Assembly (NCBI GenBank): GCA_023105745.1 | Contig: JALGQZ010000007.1 | Span: 51,751,569 to 51,815,568 of the forward strand | DNA: 64,000 nucleotides | Reading direction: 5' to 3' | From: Austropuccinia psidii | Taxonomy: Eukaryota; Basidiomycota; Pucciniomycetes; Pucciniales; Sphaerophragmiaceae | Part shown: piece by piece, positions 48,563 through 61,633 of the stretch | How positions within the stretch are numbered: the first letter of the stretch is position 1 | Layout: each line of letters starts with the position of its first letter | The notes under the pieces: model-generated | Told to the model about the DNA's origin: nothing | Databases searched by the model: none | Seen by the model: the letters and a program-made list of their open reading frames with translations, nothing else | Translations under genes and position numbers: made by a program

Positions 48563-50394
48563 TGTGAGCCTTAGAGGTAATTTCATATACCCAAAAGACC
48601 ACAAATACAAAATTAACATATAAATATAAATAAATTTATTTATATTATTAAAATAAAAATTAAAATATAGATCTAAAATTATATTCAAAATAAAAAAATT
48701 AATTACAATTTAAAATTAAAATTACATTAAATTTTGGAATTATAAAATTACATTTATACTTGAAAAAATTAAGTAAAAATGAATTTTTAACAAAATTGTA
48801 AAAAAATAAATAAATTTGGAAAAAAGTTAAATAAAAATTATTATAGATTTTTATTCAATAAATAAACATATAAAAATTATTTCACCATTGGATTCCTCAT
48901 AAAAAATCAGGTGGGGTCACCTCTGAGTGAAATTCTTGTAACTCAACTCTAAATAAGCTTAAATTAAGGTTTTAGTATTTTCAATACAAAAGTTGAAAAT
49001 ACTCAAAACTTTAAATTAATTCAAACCACATGGGGTGTTAACCATCAATTTTTGTGTTAAAATTGAGGTGTTGTGTTTAGTTTAGAAGTTATGAGGAATT
49101 GAAGTATTTTCAATTGAATTCAATTGAAATGTCAAAATGTGCGCATGTATTACATAAGTGAACTTTGATTTAAATATGAGGTATCAATTATTACTGTATT
49201 GTACTGTAAAATTCAATTGAACTACATATGTAAATTATAAGTATAATACATGATGAGGAATTAAAGGAAAAATAAATTGTAAAGATTAAAATTGGGGGGG
49301 AAAAGGAACTCCAGCTCTAAGGGGGAGCTAGACCCCCAAAATTCTTGCTGACAGGCGTGGGATGTCAAAATTCACGCAAACGTTCATCACTTTTGGCCTG
49401 GAATTGAGTTACAGGGTCTGTGGACTCAATTGATGATGAGGTTTTGATACCAACTGGGGTAGTTTTAGCTGTTGCCAAGAGGGTAAAACTACCCTTAAGA
49501 TAAAACCATCGTACTAAAAAGAGTTTTAGCTAGTGTATATGTCTCTTACACACATTCTGACGTGTTTTGAAGGCTCTAGACCAGGTATTTCTATAGTAAT
49601 AGCTGATTTAAGGGTCTAAAATGGCTAAAAATGGCTAAAAATGGCTTAAACCAGCCTTTTTTGGTCTAAATCAGGGTGCAATGTTGCCATAATTGGCTTT
49701 TCTGTTGTCAGAATGTTTTTCAAGACTGACAAGAGTAAATTTCACTTTTAGAGTAAGAAAATTGATGGCTATAAAAGAATGTCTTCTTTGCCCCACTTTT
49801 CTCTTCATGTTAGAATCTTTTCCTTTTATAATTAGTTTAAACATTGTTAAACCAATCAATAAGAGATTCCAACCACCTTTATTAAATGATTCTAAACCTT
49901 TTAACCACGTGAAAAAATCATTATAATCATTGTTTGTAACTTTTATAATCATTTTTACCCCTGAACCACCCCAAAAGTGAATTAAAGCATCTTTCATCAC
50001 TGTAAACTTTGTCACTTTGTTTCCAAATTCACTCTGGTCACTTTTTGGGCATGTTTTCTCTTTAATATTCTCTTTAAAGACTTTGTTCTTTAATTAATTG
50101 ATTGCAGTTCTTTGCTCAATTAATTCCAATTGCAATTGCTCTTGAAGAAATTTCTTTTGTAGCCTTAAATATCTCTTGTAGAGTATTTTTGGATAAATTT
50201 TTATTGTTGGTAAAACAATAAATCTTTATAATATTATTGTTTTATACTAATAAAGCTATAAAAAAATAAATTTGGCGTGTTTTCTCTTAAAAATAATATC
50301 CTTTCCTATCTTTAATTGATTTTTACCTTATACAAATTTTGAGGACAGGAAAAGTACTTGATTTTTAATCAAAGTTTCATATCCACACCTTACA
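48563..50394 (+). mobile_element. 3' LTR of element E
   Basis: It is 1832 bp, from TGTGAGCCTTAGAGG to CCACACCTTACA. It is similar to 41802-43223 (same strand, truncated) and to 55309-53466 (opposite strand). It contains the hairpins described at 42519 and repeats of GGCTAAAAAT near 49622-49650. The flank GTAAA at 50395 does not match any flank of the E LTR at 41802. Confidence 0.9.
49671..50015 (-). other. Antisense open frame inside E LTR (copy 2)
   Basis: This 114-codon frame runs opposite to the LTR. Upstream of its ATG the same frame stays open to about 50085, and after one TAA it reads on as a leucine/glutamine-rich stretch (KKFLQEQLQLELIEQ) to about 50230. The third LTR copy (53466) has a 1-bp deletion and stops in it. 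Unrecognised; it could be chance or an antisense gene. Confidence 0.35.
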
Positions 50395-53300
50395 GTAAAA
50401 CATAAAATATGAAACTTTTATCATCTTATCTCATAAAAGGAATTCTTCACTTGGAAAGCAGAAAGAATGTGGCAAAAGGATTCATGGGTCAAACTATGCA
50501 ATTGGTTGGGGTCCTCCTTGTATTGGTGATTATCATTTAAGACAATATTTCTCTACCAATTAGATTTCTGGAAGGATTGAAGAATATCAACTGGTTTCAT
50601 CTATGCCCCCAGAAATATGGGTTATTCTGGGAACTTTTTTCAACAATATTGCATCAGTAATTTGAGAATAAAATACCCATAGTATGAAAAGCCTTGGAAT
50701 ACCTTGCTTTGAGCAAATTCTTTTCTCTTTCAAGAACAAAAATGAACCTTCTTTTGCAAATAATATTACCTGTACATTAAATTGGTCTTTCAATTTTCCA
50801 CATTGTGATAATAATGCTTAAGAATTTGCTTTTTTCCTTTCTATTCATATTATCAAAAATTCTTCCACAATTTTTAATTCAAATTATGATCTCTTGAATG
50901 AATATTTTGTTTTTCCTGATCAGGATATAAGTATTGAATTGACTGGAAAAATCCGAAGAATTTGCTATATGGTATGGCATGCCAAGACTATCCATAATTT
51001 CAGATTATATACAGATGGTGGCTCAAGTGGGAAATTCATAAGACTTTCAATGTTGATGGAGATTTGAAAAAAAACTTGAAATTTGTTCAAATCTCTCAAA
51101 TATTGAAGAATGTCCAATTTTACCTATGATGACCATCAATCAATTTTTGATAGAATTGCTTCATACTCAAAACAATAGTTACTATCTTGATATCTGTTTT
51201 TGGTATCAAATCCCCACTCATAATTACACTATTCAATTAATATTTTGAATAAAAGTCTATATTAACATACTGAAGTTGAAAATACAACTTTTTATAAGAA
51301 GCATGTCTCAAATCTCACATCAAGTTAATATTTTCAGCATGCAAAAACATAAGTGCATAACCACTATGATATCACATATTGTGTGTATAATCTGATAACT
51401 ACTATAGTAATGTATTTAATATACACACAAACATTCTATGAAAATCTTCAAACAGACAAATATAACATACCATTTATTATTAATTAACTTTATGTTAGCT
51501 TTTGGCTCATTTGATGAGCGATTTGATTGTAAAATTGAAATAGTTAAATACATCTTTTTTTGTTCATGCTGAAAGTCAACTTGAAGTGGTAATTTCTTGA
51601 TTTCAAAATCACTTTGTTTTTTGAGTTTTTGTTCTTAGAATTCCAACTCTTTATCCTTATTATCTCTTTAAAAATCGATTCCACTTTGCTTCATTATCTC
51701 CCCCTTTTTGAGACGTTTGCTTTCAACTCCTTTTTCTTCTGGCCACTTGATTTTTTCAATTCCCATTTGGAAGAATCACTGTTACTATGTGCTAATATAA
51801 GAAAATTTTCAGACTCAAATATAAGATAACTAATATTTGTTTTCGTTAATAACATTCTTGCCTTGTAGTAAATACTGAAGCATATGAGGGTACACAATTT
51901 GATTCCAGTTTTCTTTTTGACCCTCTCTGTGGATTTAAGTTCTTGACTGATTCATGTCTAATTATTGCTGTTGATGGTGTTGAAATACTTTCTTTCCATA
52001 CTGAAGCAGATGTGCTCTCTTATACAAAAATTCCCTTGTTAATATTCACTGTGATAATTGGATCAATTTGAGATGACATTGATACTTCATGGTTTTTTCC
52101 CTTATTCATACATAGAATGCAGAGTTAGAAATTCCTTAGGAATTTATTTAATGAGACACTCTTACTTTGTTTTTGAGAGATTTCTCCATTTGAATACAGT
52201 CATCATTAGGGCTTCTGGTTGCACTTTTTTCAATCCCACTTATGCTGGTAATGTCTTTCTGTTTTAATGGCCCTTCAAACACCTATTGATTTGATAATAA
52301 GCACAATCCACCAAATATTTTTGTCATAAAGTATAAGAAATAATTAACTTTTTATCAAGGATTCATATGCATCAAGAGTCTCATTTTTTTACAACTCAGG
52401 GAAGTTGCAAGTTGCCATTGGTGTTATATTCGGTTTATTACCAAAGAGCTCATCCATTTTTGAATAGCATGGAAAACGTGTTTCCATCCTTTGAATAAGT
52501 GTATGAATCCCTTTCTTTAGGTATTCATCAGTAATATCTGAGCCTGTTTTTTTCTCATAATGTTTGAAGATATATACTTTTTTTTGTAATTTCACCATTT
52601 ATCCCTCATATTGTTAGGTGTCAGCTTCAAACAATTTTTTGAATTTTGTTCACCTCATTAGCCATTAATTGGAATCCAATGTGTTTTGATAATGGGGGCC
52701 TTCCAATTGATGTTTTCCAGAAGAGCCAAAACAAGCTTCAAAATTCTTCTTGATTTTAAGATAACTTATTATTATTAGATAGTTGCCGGTTGTAAGATGT
52801 CCTGATTTCTTCAGATCAGAAGTAGAGTCTTTTTTTGTTGAATCTGATGAACATTTGGGTGGAATTATTTCAATGGTGAGAGTGAATATGAAGCTCAGGA
52901 TGGGTTGTAAGTAATGATTCAATTTTTTTTATGAAAGCAAAATATATTTTAAACCCAAACCTAACATAGTAATTCTGAAAAATTCCCACCTTGAGTTTTT
53001 TTAAAAGAAAGCATTCAAAGTTGAATCACAAGTGGGATTTTGCACCAAGAAATGTGGGTTTTTCTTAAGTGATGCTTTTGCCAAAATACCCAAATAAAAA
53101 TGGTTTTTTGTGTTAAGTCTGAGCCATCCTACTATGATGTTCATGTATCATAATTGTGTGGGTGTATTGTAAATAAACCCACACAATTATATAGAATAAC
53201 AAAAAAATAATACCTAATATAATTTGGCCTGTTGAAATTTAACAACTCAGCCATTTGCGCAAAATCCTTATTGAAAAATGCATGAGAGGTAAAATTTTCA

Positions 53301-53465
53301 TTAACCAAGAAAGCCTAAAATCCGTGAATTCCAAAGCCCTGGAAAATATTTGAGGTCCACTTCATGACTCCTGGCCAAGATACTCAATATAGCTACATTA
53401 AAATGCTTGTTGTGTTATTGATCTTATTGATGTTTCTGTTTTTCTTTGATTCTCCTCACCACTTC
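50395..53465. other. Spacer without recognisable gene
   Basis: It lies between two E LTRs of opposite orientation. Only short frames are present, none with a recognisable domain. The right end CACCACTTC is the target of the solo LTR. Confidence 0.6.
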
Positions 53466-55309
53466 TGTAAGGTGTGGATATGAAACTTTGATTAAAAATC
53501 AAGTACTTTTCCTGTCCTCAAAATTTGTATAAGGTAAAATTCAATTAAAAATAGTATGAAATATTATTTTTAGGAGAAAACACGCCGATTTTATTGTTTA
53601 TAACTTTATTAGTATAAAACAATAATATTATAAAAATTTATTGTTTTACCAACAATAAAAATTTATCCAAAAAATACTCTACAAGAGATATTTTAAGGCT
53701 ACAAAAGAAATTTCTTCAAGAGCAATTTCAATTGGAATTAATTGAGCAAAGAACTGCAAGCAATTAATTAAAGAACAAAGTCTTTAAAAAGAATATTAAA
53801 GAGAAAACACGCCCAAAAGTGACCAGAGTGAATTTGGAAACAAAGTGACAAAGTTTACAGTGATGAAAGATGCTTCAATTCACTTTTGGGGTGGTTCAGG
53901 GGTAAAAATGATTATAAGAGTTACAAACAATGGTTATAATGATTTTTTCACGTGGTTAAAAGGATTAAAATGATTTAAAAATAGTGGTTGGAATCTTTGA
54001 TTGATTGGTTTAACAGTGTTTAAACTAATTAATAAAAGGAAAAGATTCTAACATGAAGAGAAAAGTGGGGCAAAGAAGACATTCTTTTATAGCCATCAAT
54101 TCTCTTACTCCAAAAGTAAAATTTACTCTTGTCAGTCGTGAAAAACAGTCTGACAACAGAAAAGCCAATTATGGCATCATTGAACCCTGGTTTAGACCAA
54201 AAAGGGCTGGTTTAAGCCATTTTTAGCCATTTTTAGCCATTTTAGACCCTTAAATCAGCCATTAATATAGCAATACCAGGCCTAAAGCCTTCAAAACACG
54301 TCAGAATGTGTGTCAGAGGCGTAGAAACCAGTTAAAACTGTTTTTATTATGATTGTTTTATCTTAAGGGTAGTTTTACCCTCTTGGCAACAGCTAAAACT
54401 ACCCCAGTTGGTATCAAAACCTCATCATCAATTGAGTCCACAGACCCTGTAACTCAATTCCAGACCAAAAGTGATGAACTTTTGCGTGAATTTTGACATC
54501 CCACGCCTGTCAGCAAGGATTTTGGGGGTCTAGCTCCCCCTTAGAGCTGGAGTTCCTTTTCCCCCCCAAATTTAATCTTTCCAATTTATTTTTCCTTTAA
54601 TTCCTCATCATGTATTATACTTATAATTTACATATGTAATTCAATTCAATTGTACAGTACAATACAGTAATAATTGACACCTCATATGTAAATCAAAGTT
54701 CACTTATGTAATACACGCACACATTTTGACATTTCAATTGAATTCAATTGAAAATACTTCAATTCCTCATAACTTCTAAACTAAACACAACACCTCAATT
54801 TTAACACAAAAATTGATGGTTAACACCACATGTGGTGTGAATTAAATTAAGGTTTTGAGTATTTTCAACTTTTGTATTGAAAATACTAAAAACTTAATTT
54901 AAGCTTATTTAGAGTTGAGTTACAAGAATTTCACTCAGAGGTGACCCCACCTGATTTTTTATGAGGAATCCAATGGTGAAATAATTTTTATATGTTTATT
55001 TATTGGATAAAAAGTTATAATAATTTTTATTTAACTTTTTTCCAAATTTATTTATTTTTTTTACAGTTTTGTTAAAAATTCATTTTTACTTAATTTTTTT
55101 TAAGTATAAATGTAATTTTATAATTACAAAATTTAATGTAATTTTAATTTTAAATTTTAATTAAATTTTTTTTTATTTTGAATATAATTTTATATTTATA
55201 TTTTAACTTTTATTTGAATAATATAAATAAATTTATTTTATTTATATTTATATACTAATTTTTGTATTTGTGGTCTTTTGGGTACATGAAATTACCTCTA
55301 AGGCTCACA
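53466..55309 (-). mobile_element. Solo E-family LTR with TSD ACTTC
   Basis: It is 1844 bp, from TGTAAGGTGTGG at 53466 to CTAAGGCTCACA at 55309 (plus-strand writing), so it reads on the minus strand. ACTTC flanks it at 53461-53465 and 55310-55314. No internal region is present, so it is a recombination product of a full element. Confidence 0.92.
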
Positions 55310-55314
55310 ACTTC

Positions 55315-56880
55315 TCTTTCAATATTCTGTCAATATATTTCTTAAGCCCTCTCTTGAATATTCTGAATCATCAGCATCAGGGGCCCCATCATGCACTGCA
55401 TTTTTTTGGTCATGTTAGTCAAGAATGTGGATCCCAAGAGAAATGAGGAATACTGACTTAATTAATACTGTCATTTAACTTTAGGTGTATAAAGGTTCTT
55501 CATATGCAATTTTGAAGCTTTAAGCCTGGCCTTTTCTTGAGTATCTCTTATTTTTTCATTTATATTTTCATCCTCACTCTTATGATTTCCATTTTAAAGG
55601 TATGAAACATAATCCTCATTACTAGCAACTCCTTTTCATCTTGAAGTCAAAGGGGTTGGACTATCATTATTGTCTTTCTGTGAAGAAGTAAAATCTCCTA
55701 ATTCCATTCCACCTTCATTAATGCCTGTATTATCCACATTTAATTATTTCAAAATATTATATACCTATGCTGAACAAAATTAGAGTTTAGACTTAAGAGT
55801 TTTAGCTTAGGATTACAAGCCTTACTTATCTTGTTATGTGCTGATATTAGAGTTGTGCCTATAAACTATCCTAAACAGTGCATTTGCATGCATCCTTGAT
55901 TATCAAATACCTATCTATGCTCCAATTTTTCCAGAAAAAGATACTTCAAAGTATCATACTCCTATTTACAATGCTCATTTTTTTAAAAAAGATTAACCAA
56001 GGAATGCGACTGATCAATGTCAAATTGAAGCTGGCATAATTGCTTCTCTATTCCATCCCAAACTCTAAAACCTCCTTTGAAATGTCCTTGCTCTAAAAAA
56101 GTGCATCTTTCAAGGTCCTTGTCTTTGATTATTTGACCTATGCTGTGGGATAAATAATATACAGTACCATGAGAGGGAAATTATTGGTGATTCTGTTTTG
56201 AAATTCAGAATTAGTCAATAAACATGGGTGCTAAGTATTGAAATTTGTGGCTTTTAAATTAAAGAACTTTATTAAGAAGTATCTATCAGTCTTTCAATAA
56301 AAGCCTACCATGATAAGAATGGTAATGGTTAATATATATTTTCAATAATGGGGTTGCTTAATTCTTGCTATTGATGATACAATTCTCTTTACTTATTTGT
56401 TTAAGAGCCCTCTTTTCAATACTTGAGACATTTAAATAGTTTTTTTGAGATCACTATTAATATTCATAATAATCTTTATATCTAATTCCTACTTTTAAAG
56501 GTTATTTATTAACACTATCAATATAAATACAATAATTTAAAGGTGAGATAATTCCATAAGGGTGGTTACGGTTACGATAAGGTTGAAATATAGGTAGTAT
56601 AATACTTATATAATAATATTTGTATAAAAATAAATATAGTCTGATATATCTATAGGATCTATGATATAAGGTATAAAGGTAAGATGATATATCCTTTCTA
56701 TAAATAAAGTTTATTGATAAATTTTATAATATCACTAATGATAACATCTTTGAACACTACCTCAACACTACTGCTATAATGGTAATACTAGTAAATAATA
56801 TCAGGCTCTTTCATTAATATTAGAAAATTCTTTCATTAATTAATCATAAAGAATACTATAGTATTCCAAGCCTTGCTACT
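55315..56880. other. Spacer without recognisable gene
   Basis: AT-rich with TATAATA and ATAGG words near 56500-56720. No frame or motif could be assigned. Confidence 0.6.
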
Positions 56881-57830
56881 TGTCAGCCTGTGACTCAAAA
56901 CCAGAGCACAAGCATGACACCAAAATACAATAAACCAATGGTAGAGAAGAATTTTTCACTAAGAAGTGACCTGAGCAAAAAACGCCAATAAGAGAACTTA
57001 AAAGAAAGAGAAGAGCCACCTCTTTCCCAAGATACAACTCCCATAACCATAGGACAAGGAATGAAAGAGTTATTTAACCTCAAAGCAAGAGCTGAGCATA
57101 AAACTAATTTTCACCTCTCATCTAACATTTAGAGAAAGAGAAAGAACCCCAAAAAATGATTTCTCAGAGTGAATCCATCAGTAGGGGCTATTCAATGGCT
57201 CAAGCCAAATTAAGCTAGCATCCAAACTCCAGACATTATGGCCAAAATAGGCCAAATAAGGGTGAGAAAAATATTCACCTCTCATCAAACTTCTACAGGT
57301 TTAGTGTGAGATACATAGAGTGGGGTCTCTTTTGGAAAAGAAAAATCTGGAAGTTCTGGTGGTTCCATCCATTCCCTCATAGCTCATATAGAACAAAAGG
57401 TATGGAGCAAACAAACTTCATACAGGATTTGAGAAAAATCTATATCTGGATAATTTAAATTAAAAGTGGTAAAACTTTTCCAAATTGAAGTATACCCATA
57501 CATCATGAGACAAAATTGTGTATAGCTTATTAAGGGATACATAATGAACCAATTTTGAGCTCATTATCTCTAAAAATGACAAAGTTATGACAGTTTTAAG
57601 GTAAAGATCCCACAGTATGGCCAAAACCTCAATGCTGTGGGATACTATCCCATATCCTTGAATATGAGGTGTCAATTCTACAAAGCAGCCTGTTTATGCT
57701 TAAATAAATCATAGTTTAGCTTTTATGGGGTCCCCATACAGGAGCTGTACAGCATTTTACAAGTCATACATGTCAGAAGAAGGCTCCAGTCAAAGCCATG
57801 GAGACAGGCAGGGGCATTACCAATAATTAT
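56881..57830 (+). mobile_element. G-family LTR, 5' part
   Basis: It begins TGTCAGCCTGTGACTCAAAACC exactly like the reverse complement of 61613 downward. It matches the inverted copies at 57835-59236 and 60200-61613 over the CACCTCTCATCTAAC, GGCCAAAATAGGCC and GTGTCAATTCTAC regions. The 3' part is missing; the boundary near 57830 is approximate. Confidence 0.75.
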
Positions 57831-57834
57831 TCTT

Positions 57835-59236
57835 TCAAGCTGAGTCTATGATAAAGTGATAATGAGGGTATCTACAGCTTTAACTATGACTGTGACATGG
57901 ATAAAAGTATTTGAAAAGGTTTGGCTAAAAGATATTAAGGGCTTTAATAATAATAATTAGTGGTGATGAGTGCTGCTGAAAGCCCTGGATGCAGGTTTAT
58001 CTGTTGGGTTACAATAATGAAGACTACAATACTTAAGTTTAAAGTATACCTGACTTGCTTTCCAAGAGTATAACTGTTGTGGGATGCTGTACTACATAGG
58101 AGTTTAAGAACAGGATGAGGAAACATTTTCTGGTGGAGAAAAGGTCCCTTTTTATCCTAAAACTGGGTGAAAAAGGCTTCTATAACTTTCCATGTAGAGG
58201 AAGTGAATATTTTTTACTTCCAAGGACTGGCTTGTGGGTTTCACAAGGCCTTTATAGCCTGTATTGGGCTCAGATGTGGCTTTGAAACCACATCTGGCAC
58301 ATCTAGGAAGTTTTCACCAATACAGGGTAAAAACCTTCATCTGGGGACCACATAGCCCTCTTCGTATTTGTATGAAACATAGAGTTCTGTACAGAACCTT
58401 CACAGGACCCCAGTATTGATCACAATATGAGGTATTGAAGTATAAACAGGCTTCCTTGTCTGTTTGACACCTCATAATTGTAATTATGGGAAAATATCCC
58501 ACAGTAAGGCTGTATTGGTCTAACTGTGGGATTTTGACCTTAAAACTGCCATGTCCGCTTTTGAGATATCAAGATCAAAGCTGGCTCATTGTGCAGCCCT
58601 GGATGTGTTCTACACAATGGTACCTCATTTGATATTGCTATCATTAAATATGGCAAAGTTATGCCATGTACAAGATTTTTTGTACATATGTATGATTTGT
58701 TTAAAATCTGTATGGAGCTTGTTTTCCCCATTTGTTTTGTTCTAGATTAGATATGGGGAAATGTATTGCAACATCAGATAGCCCTGATTGTTCTCTTTCC
58801 AAAAAGACCCCGCGTTAGGTATCTCACACTAAAACTGTAGAAGTTAGATGAGAGGTGAATATTTTGTTCACCCTTATTTGACCTTATTTTGGTCATACCT
58901 CCTGTATCTCTGGTTCTAGCTCAATTTGGCTAGTACCATTGGATAGCCCTGACTTAGAGCTTCAATTTAAATACCCATTCGATGGGGTTGAGCCTCTTTC
59001 TCTGGATTTCAGATGAGAGGTGAAAAATAAGGTTTATGCTCAGCAACAACTTTGTTATTCCCTGTCCTATGATGGTGGGAGTTGTTTAATTAGAAAGTGG
59101 AGGGTTCCCTCTTTATTTTGATACCTTTTAAGCTGATTTGGGTCAGATTCATGTTTTGGTGGTATCTTGGCTTTACCATTGATTCATGGTATTTGGCTGT
59201 CATGCTTGTGCTTTGATTTTGAGTCACAGGCTGAAA
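57835..59236 (-). mobile_element. G-family LTR, nearly full, inverted
   Basis: Homologous along its length to 60200-61613 and, inverted, to 56881-57830. The outer end is GAGTCACAGGCTGAAA at 59236. Shared blocks are TATAGCCCTGG-type words near 57980, the GACACCTCATAAT block near 58468, GGCAAAGTTAT near 58650 and TAGATGAGAGGTGAATA near 58845. The lower boundary is approximate. Confidence 0.75.
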
Positions 59237-59876
59237 TATCCATTGAAGATCCTTCAAAGCCCAATCAGCAAGAGGGTTTCATGGAATATATTCCAAATAC
59301 AGTTAAACACAGGCAGGAAATACAGGATTCACTAAATACAGGCCTATCCTCAATACAGGTGCAAATACCTGTATTGGATTCACCAATACAGGTTCCAGTT
59401 TCAAATAAAACTTCTTCCAGCATACAGCCTATGGTATCTCAGCACTAAATCTCCAGGCTGTTATTTTTTCACAGATACCAGCCCCCTTTTTCCCACCTGG
59501 GGTTTTTCCCCCAGTTAATTAAATATTAGATTTATTATTAGTATTATTTTATTTCTCATTAAAGAAGTACTTTATTATTAATTATCAAATCAGTCCTAGC
59601 CTTCCCTCACCTGTTAGGTAGAGTCCTGGTGGTCATATCCTTATTCATCCTTTTCTGTTTTCTGAACTGATTGAAACAGTTATTCAGGATTATTTGTGCT
59701 TGGCTCTTTATTATTGCTTTTGTTTCTTGTTTGTTAAATCCATTTATTCTTTTTGTTTGAAATTCTACTCTTTTATTTATTTCTCTTATCTATTAAGTAT
59801 TCTTCTCTGATCCCTCCATAAGAAAATTTGTTCACTGAGTGCCAGGCCCTCTTCACTTAGAAGAGCACCTGTGACA
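59237..59876 (+). mobile_element. F-type LTR, 3' part
   Basis: It matches the second half of the F LTR: clusters of AATACAG words (59300-59400), GGGGTTTTTCCCCCAGTTAATTAAAT near 59500, and the terminus GAGCACCTGTGACA at 59876. The first half, including TGTCAC, is missing. It lies between two G LTR pieces of opposite orientation. Confidence 0.72.
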
Positions 59877-60190
59877 GCTATGAGGTCCCCAAAAGAAAGT
59901 TTTCACCCTGTATGGGTGAAGGCTGCTCAGATGTGGTTTTGAAACCACATCTGAGACCAATACCAGCTTTACAGGATGTGTAACAGCTGTAAGGCAGTGC
60001 TTTGAAGTGAAAGTTTTTTACTCTTCCTATGTGAACAGGTCCAGAGGTCCTTTCCACCAAATTGCAGGATAAAAAGGTGTCTTTTCTCTCCCAAAAAAAC
60101 CCCATCCTGCTATTGATTTCTTAAATAGTACAACTGTCAAAAACAGCTATACTCTTGGAAAATAACAAGGTATACTCTAAGCTTAGTATT
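59877..60190 (+). mobile_element. G-family LTR fragment
   Basis: Its reverse complement follows the segment of the adjacent G LTR around 58040-58345 (GTATACC...TCCAAGAGTATA, TTTTTATCCT, CAGATGTGG-TTTGAAACCACATCTG). Both ends are internal to the LTR, so it is a broken piece. The upper boundary is approximate. Confidence 0.68.
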
Positions 60191-60199
60191 GTACTTTGT

Positions 60200-61613
60200 C
60201 AGGGTGACTCTATGATATAGCAGTACGATGATGATAAAAAGCTATAACTATGAGTGTGACACAAACATAAAAAATATAATGAATTGAGTAAATGGTTAAA
60301 AGGGCTATGCTAAAAGAATTTAGTGATGGTAAGTGCTATTTATAGCCCTGGGTGCAGTGTTTATCTGTTGGTTTACAATAATAAACCCTAAAATAATTAA
60401 AGTTATAATTATACCTGTTTTAATTCTAAAGGTACCAATTCTTTCAGAAGCTATACCACGTAAGAATACTGAGAACAGGATGATTGATTGGCCTTCTGGT
60501 GAGGAAAGGCCTCCTTTTATCTTGTTCTGGGGTAGGGGGTGGTTGTTTACCTCTGTACACCACCACAGAGTGAAACGTTTCACTACTTTGGGCTGGTTTG
60601 TGGCTCTAAACACTCAATAAAGACTGGTATTGGGTGGAAATGTGGCTTTAGCACCACAAGTTGTCATTTTTACCCTATACAGGGTGACAATTTTCACCAA
60701 TGGAGTTTACAGGTGTGTTCTGGTGCTTCTGACACATCAGAAGCTGTACAGAACCTGTATGGACCCCTGTATCTGACTGAACTAGGATGTATTGAAGTAT
60801 AAACCAGCTTATTTGTCTATTCGACACCTCATAATCATAGTTATGGGATATTATCCCACAGTAAATCTGTATCAGTCCAAATGTGGGAATTTGACCTTAA
60901 AGCTTCTATAGCTTTGTAGGTTTTTAAGATATTGAGCTCAAAGTTGGTTCATTGTATAGCCATGGATGGTATCTACACAATTTTATGTCACTTGGCATGG
61001 TTCACATTAAATATGGCAAAGTTATTCCATGTTTAATTTTAGTTCCCAGATATACGAATATCTTGAAATCTGTATGGAACTTTTCTGCCCCATAACTTTT
61101 CTTGTAGATGAGATATGGGGAAATGAATGGCACCATCGGATAGCCCGATTTTTTTCTTTTCAAAAAGAACCCACTTTAAGTATCTCACACTAAAATTGTA
61201 GAAGTTAGATGAGAGGTGAATATTTTGTCTACCCTTATTTGACCTTATTTTGGCCATAACCTCTGTAATTTTCGCATTAGCTAAATTTGGCTAGTACCAT
61301 TGGATAGCCCTGATGTAGAGCTCTAATTTGAATACCCGTTTTCTGGGGTTAAGCTGCTTTCTCTGGATTTCAGGTGAGAGGTGAAAATTAAGGTTAATGC
61401 TCAGCAACAACTTTGAGCAGGAATAAATTTGTTATTATTTGTCCTATGATGATGGGCCTTGTATGGTTGTAAATAGGTGAGTTTAACCTTTTCTTTGATA
61501 CCTTTTTAGCCTGTTTGGTTCAGCTCCATTCTTTGGTGGTATTTTGCTCTGCCATTGGTTTATGGTATTCCGGCAATCATGCTTGTGCTCTGGTTTTGAG
61601 TCACAGGCTGACA
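60200..61613 (-). mobile_element. G-family 3' LTR
   Basis: On the minus strand it starts TGTCAGCCTGTGACTC at 61613, immediately after a purine tract (61614-61626, GAGGGAGGGTA), so it is the 3' LTR of the gag relic at 61634-63740. It is homologous to 57835-59236. The lower boundary near 60200 is approximate. Confidence 0.8.
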
Positions 61614-61626
61614 TACCCTCCCTCGA
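61614..61626 (-). other. Polypurine tract of element G
   Basis: On the minus strand TCGAGGGAGGGTA ends right before TGTCAGCC. It is the usual purine-rich primer site next to a 3' LTR. Confidence 0.7.
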
Positions 61627-61633
61627 AAAAGGC

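Noticed and set aside
41802..50394. A single E element with both LTRs (41802 and 50394 as outer ends).
   Set aside because: The flanking five bases AAGAC and GTAAA do not match, and the interior contains a foreign LTR and a head-to-head joint.
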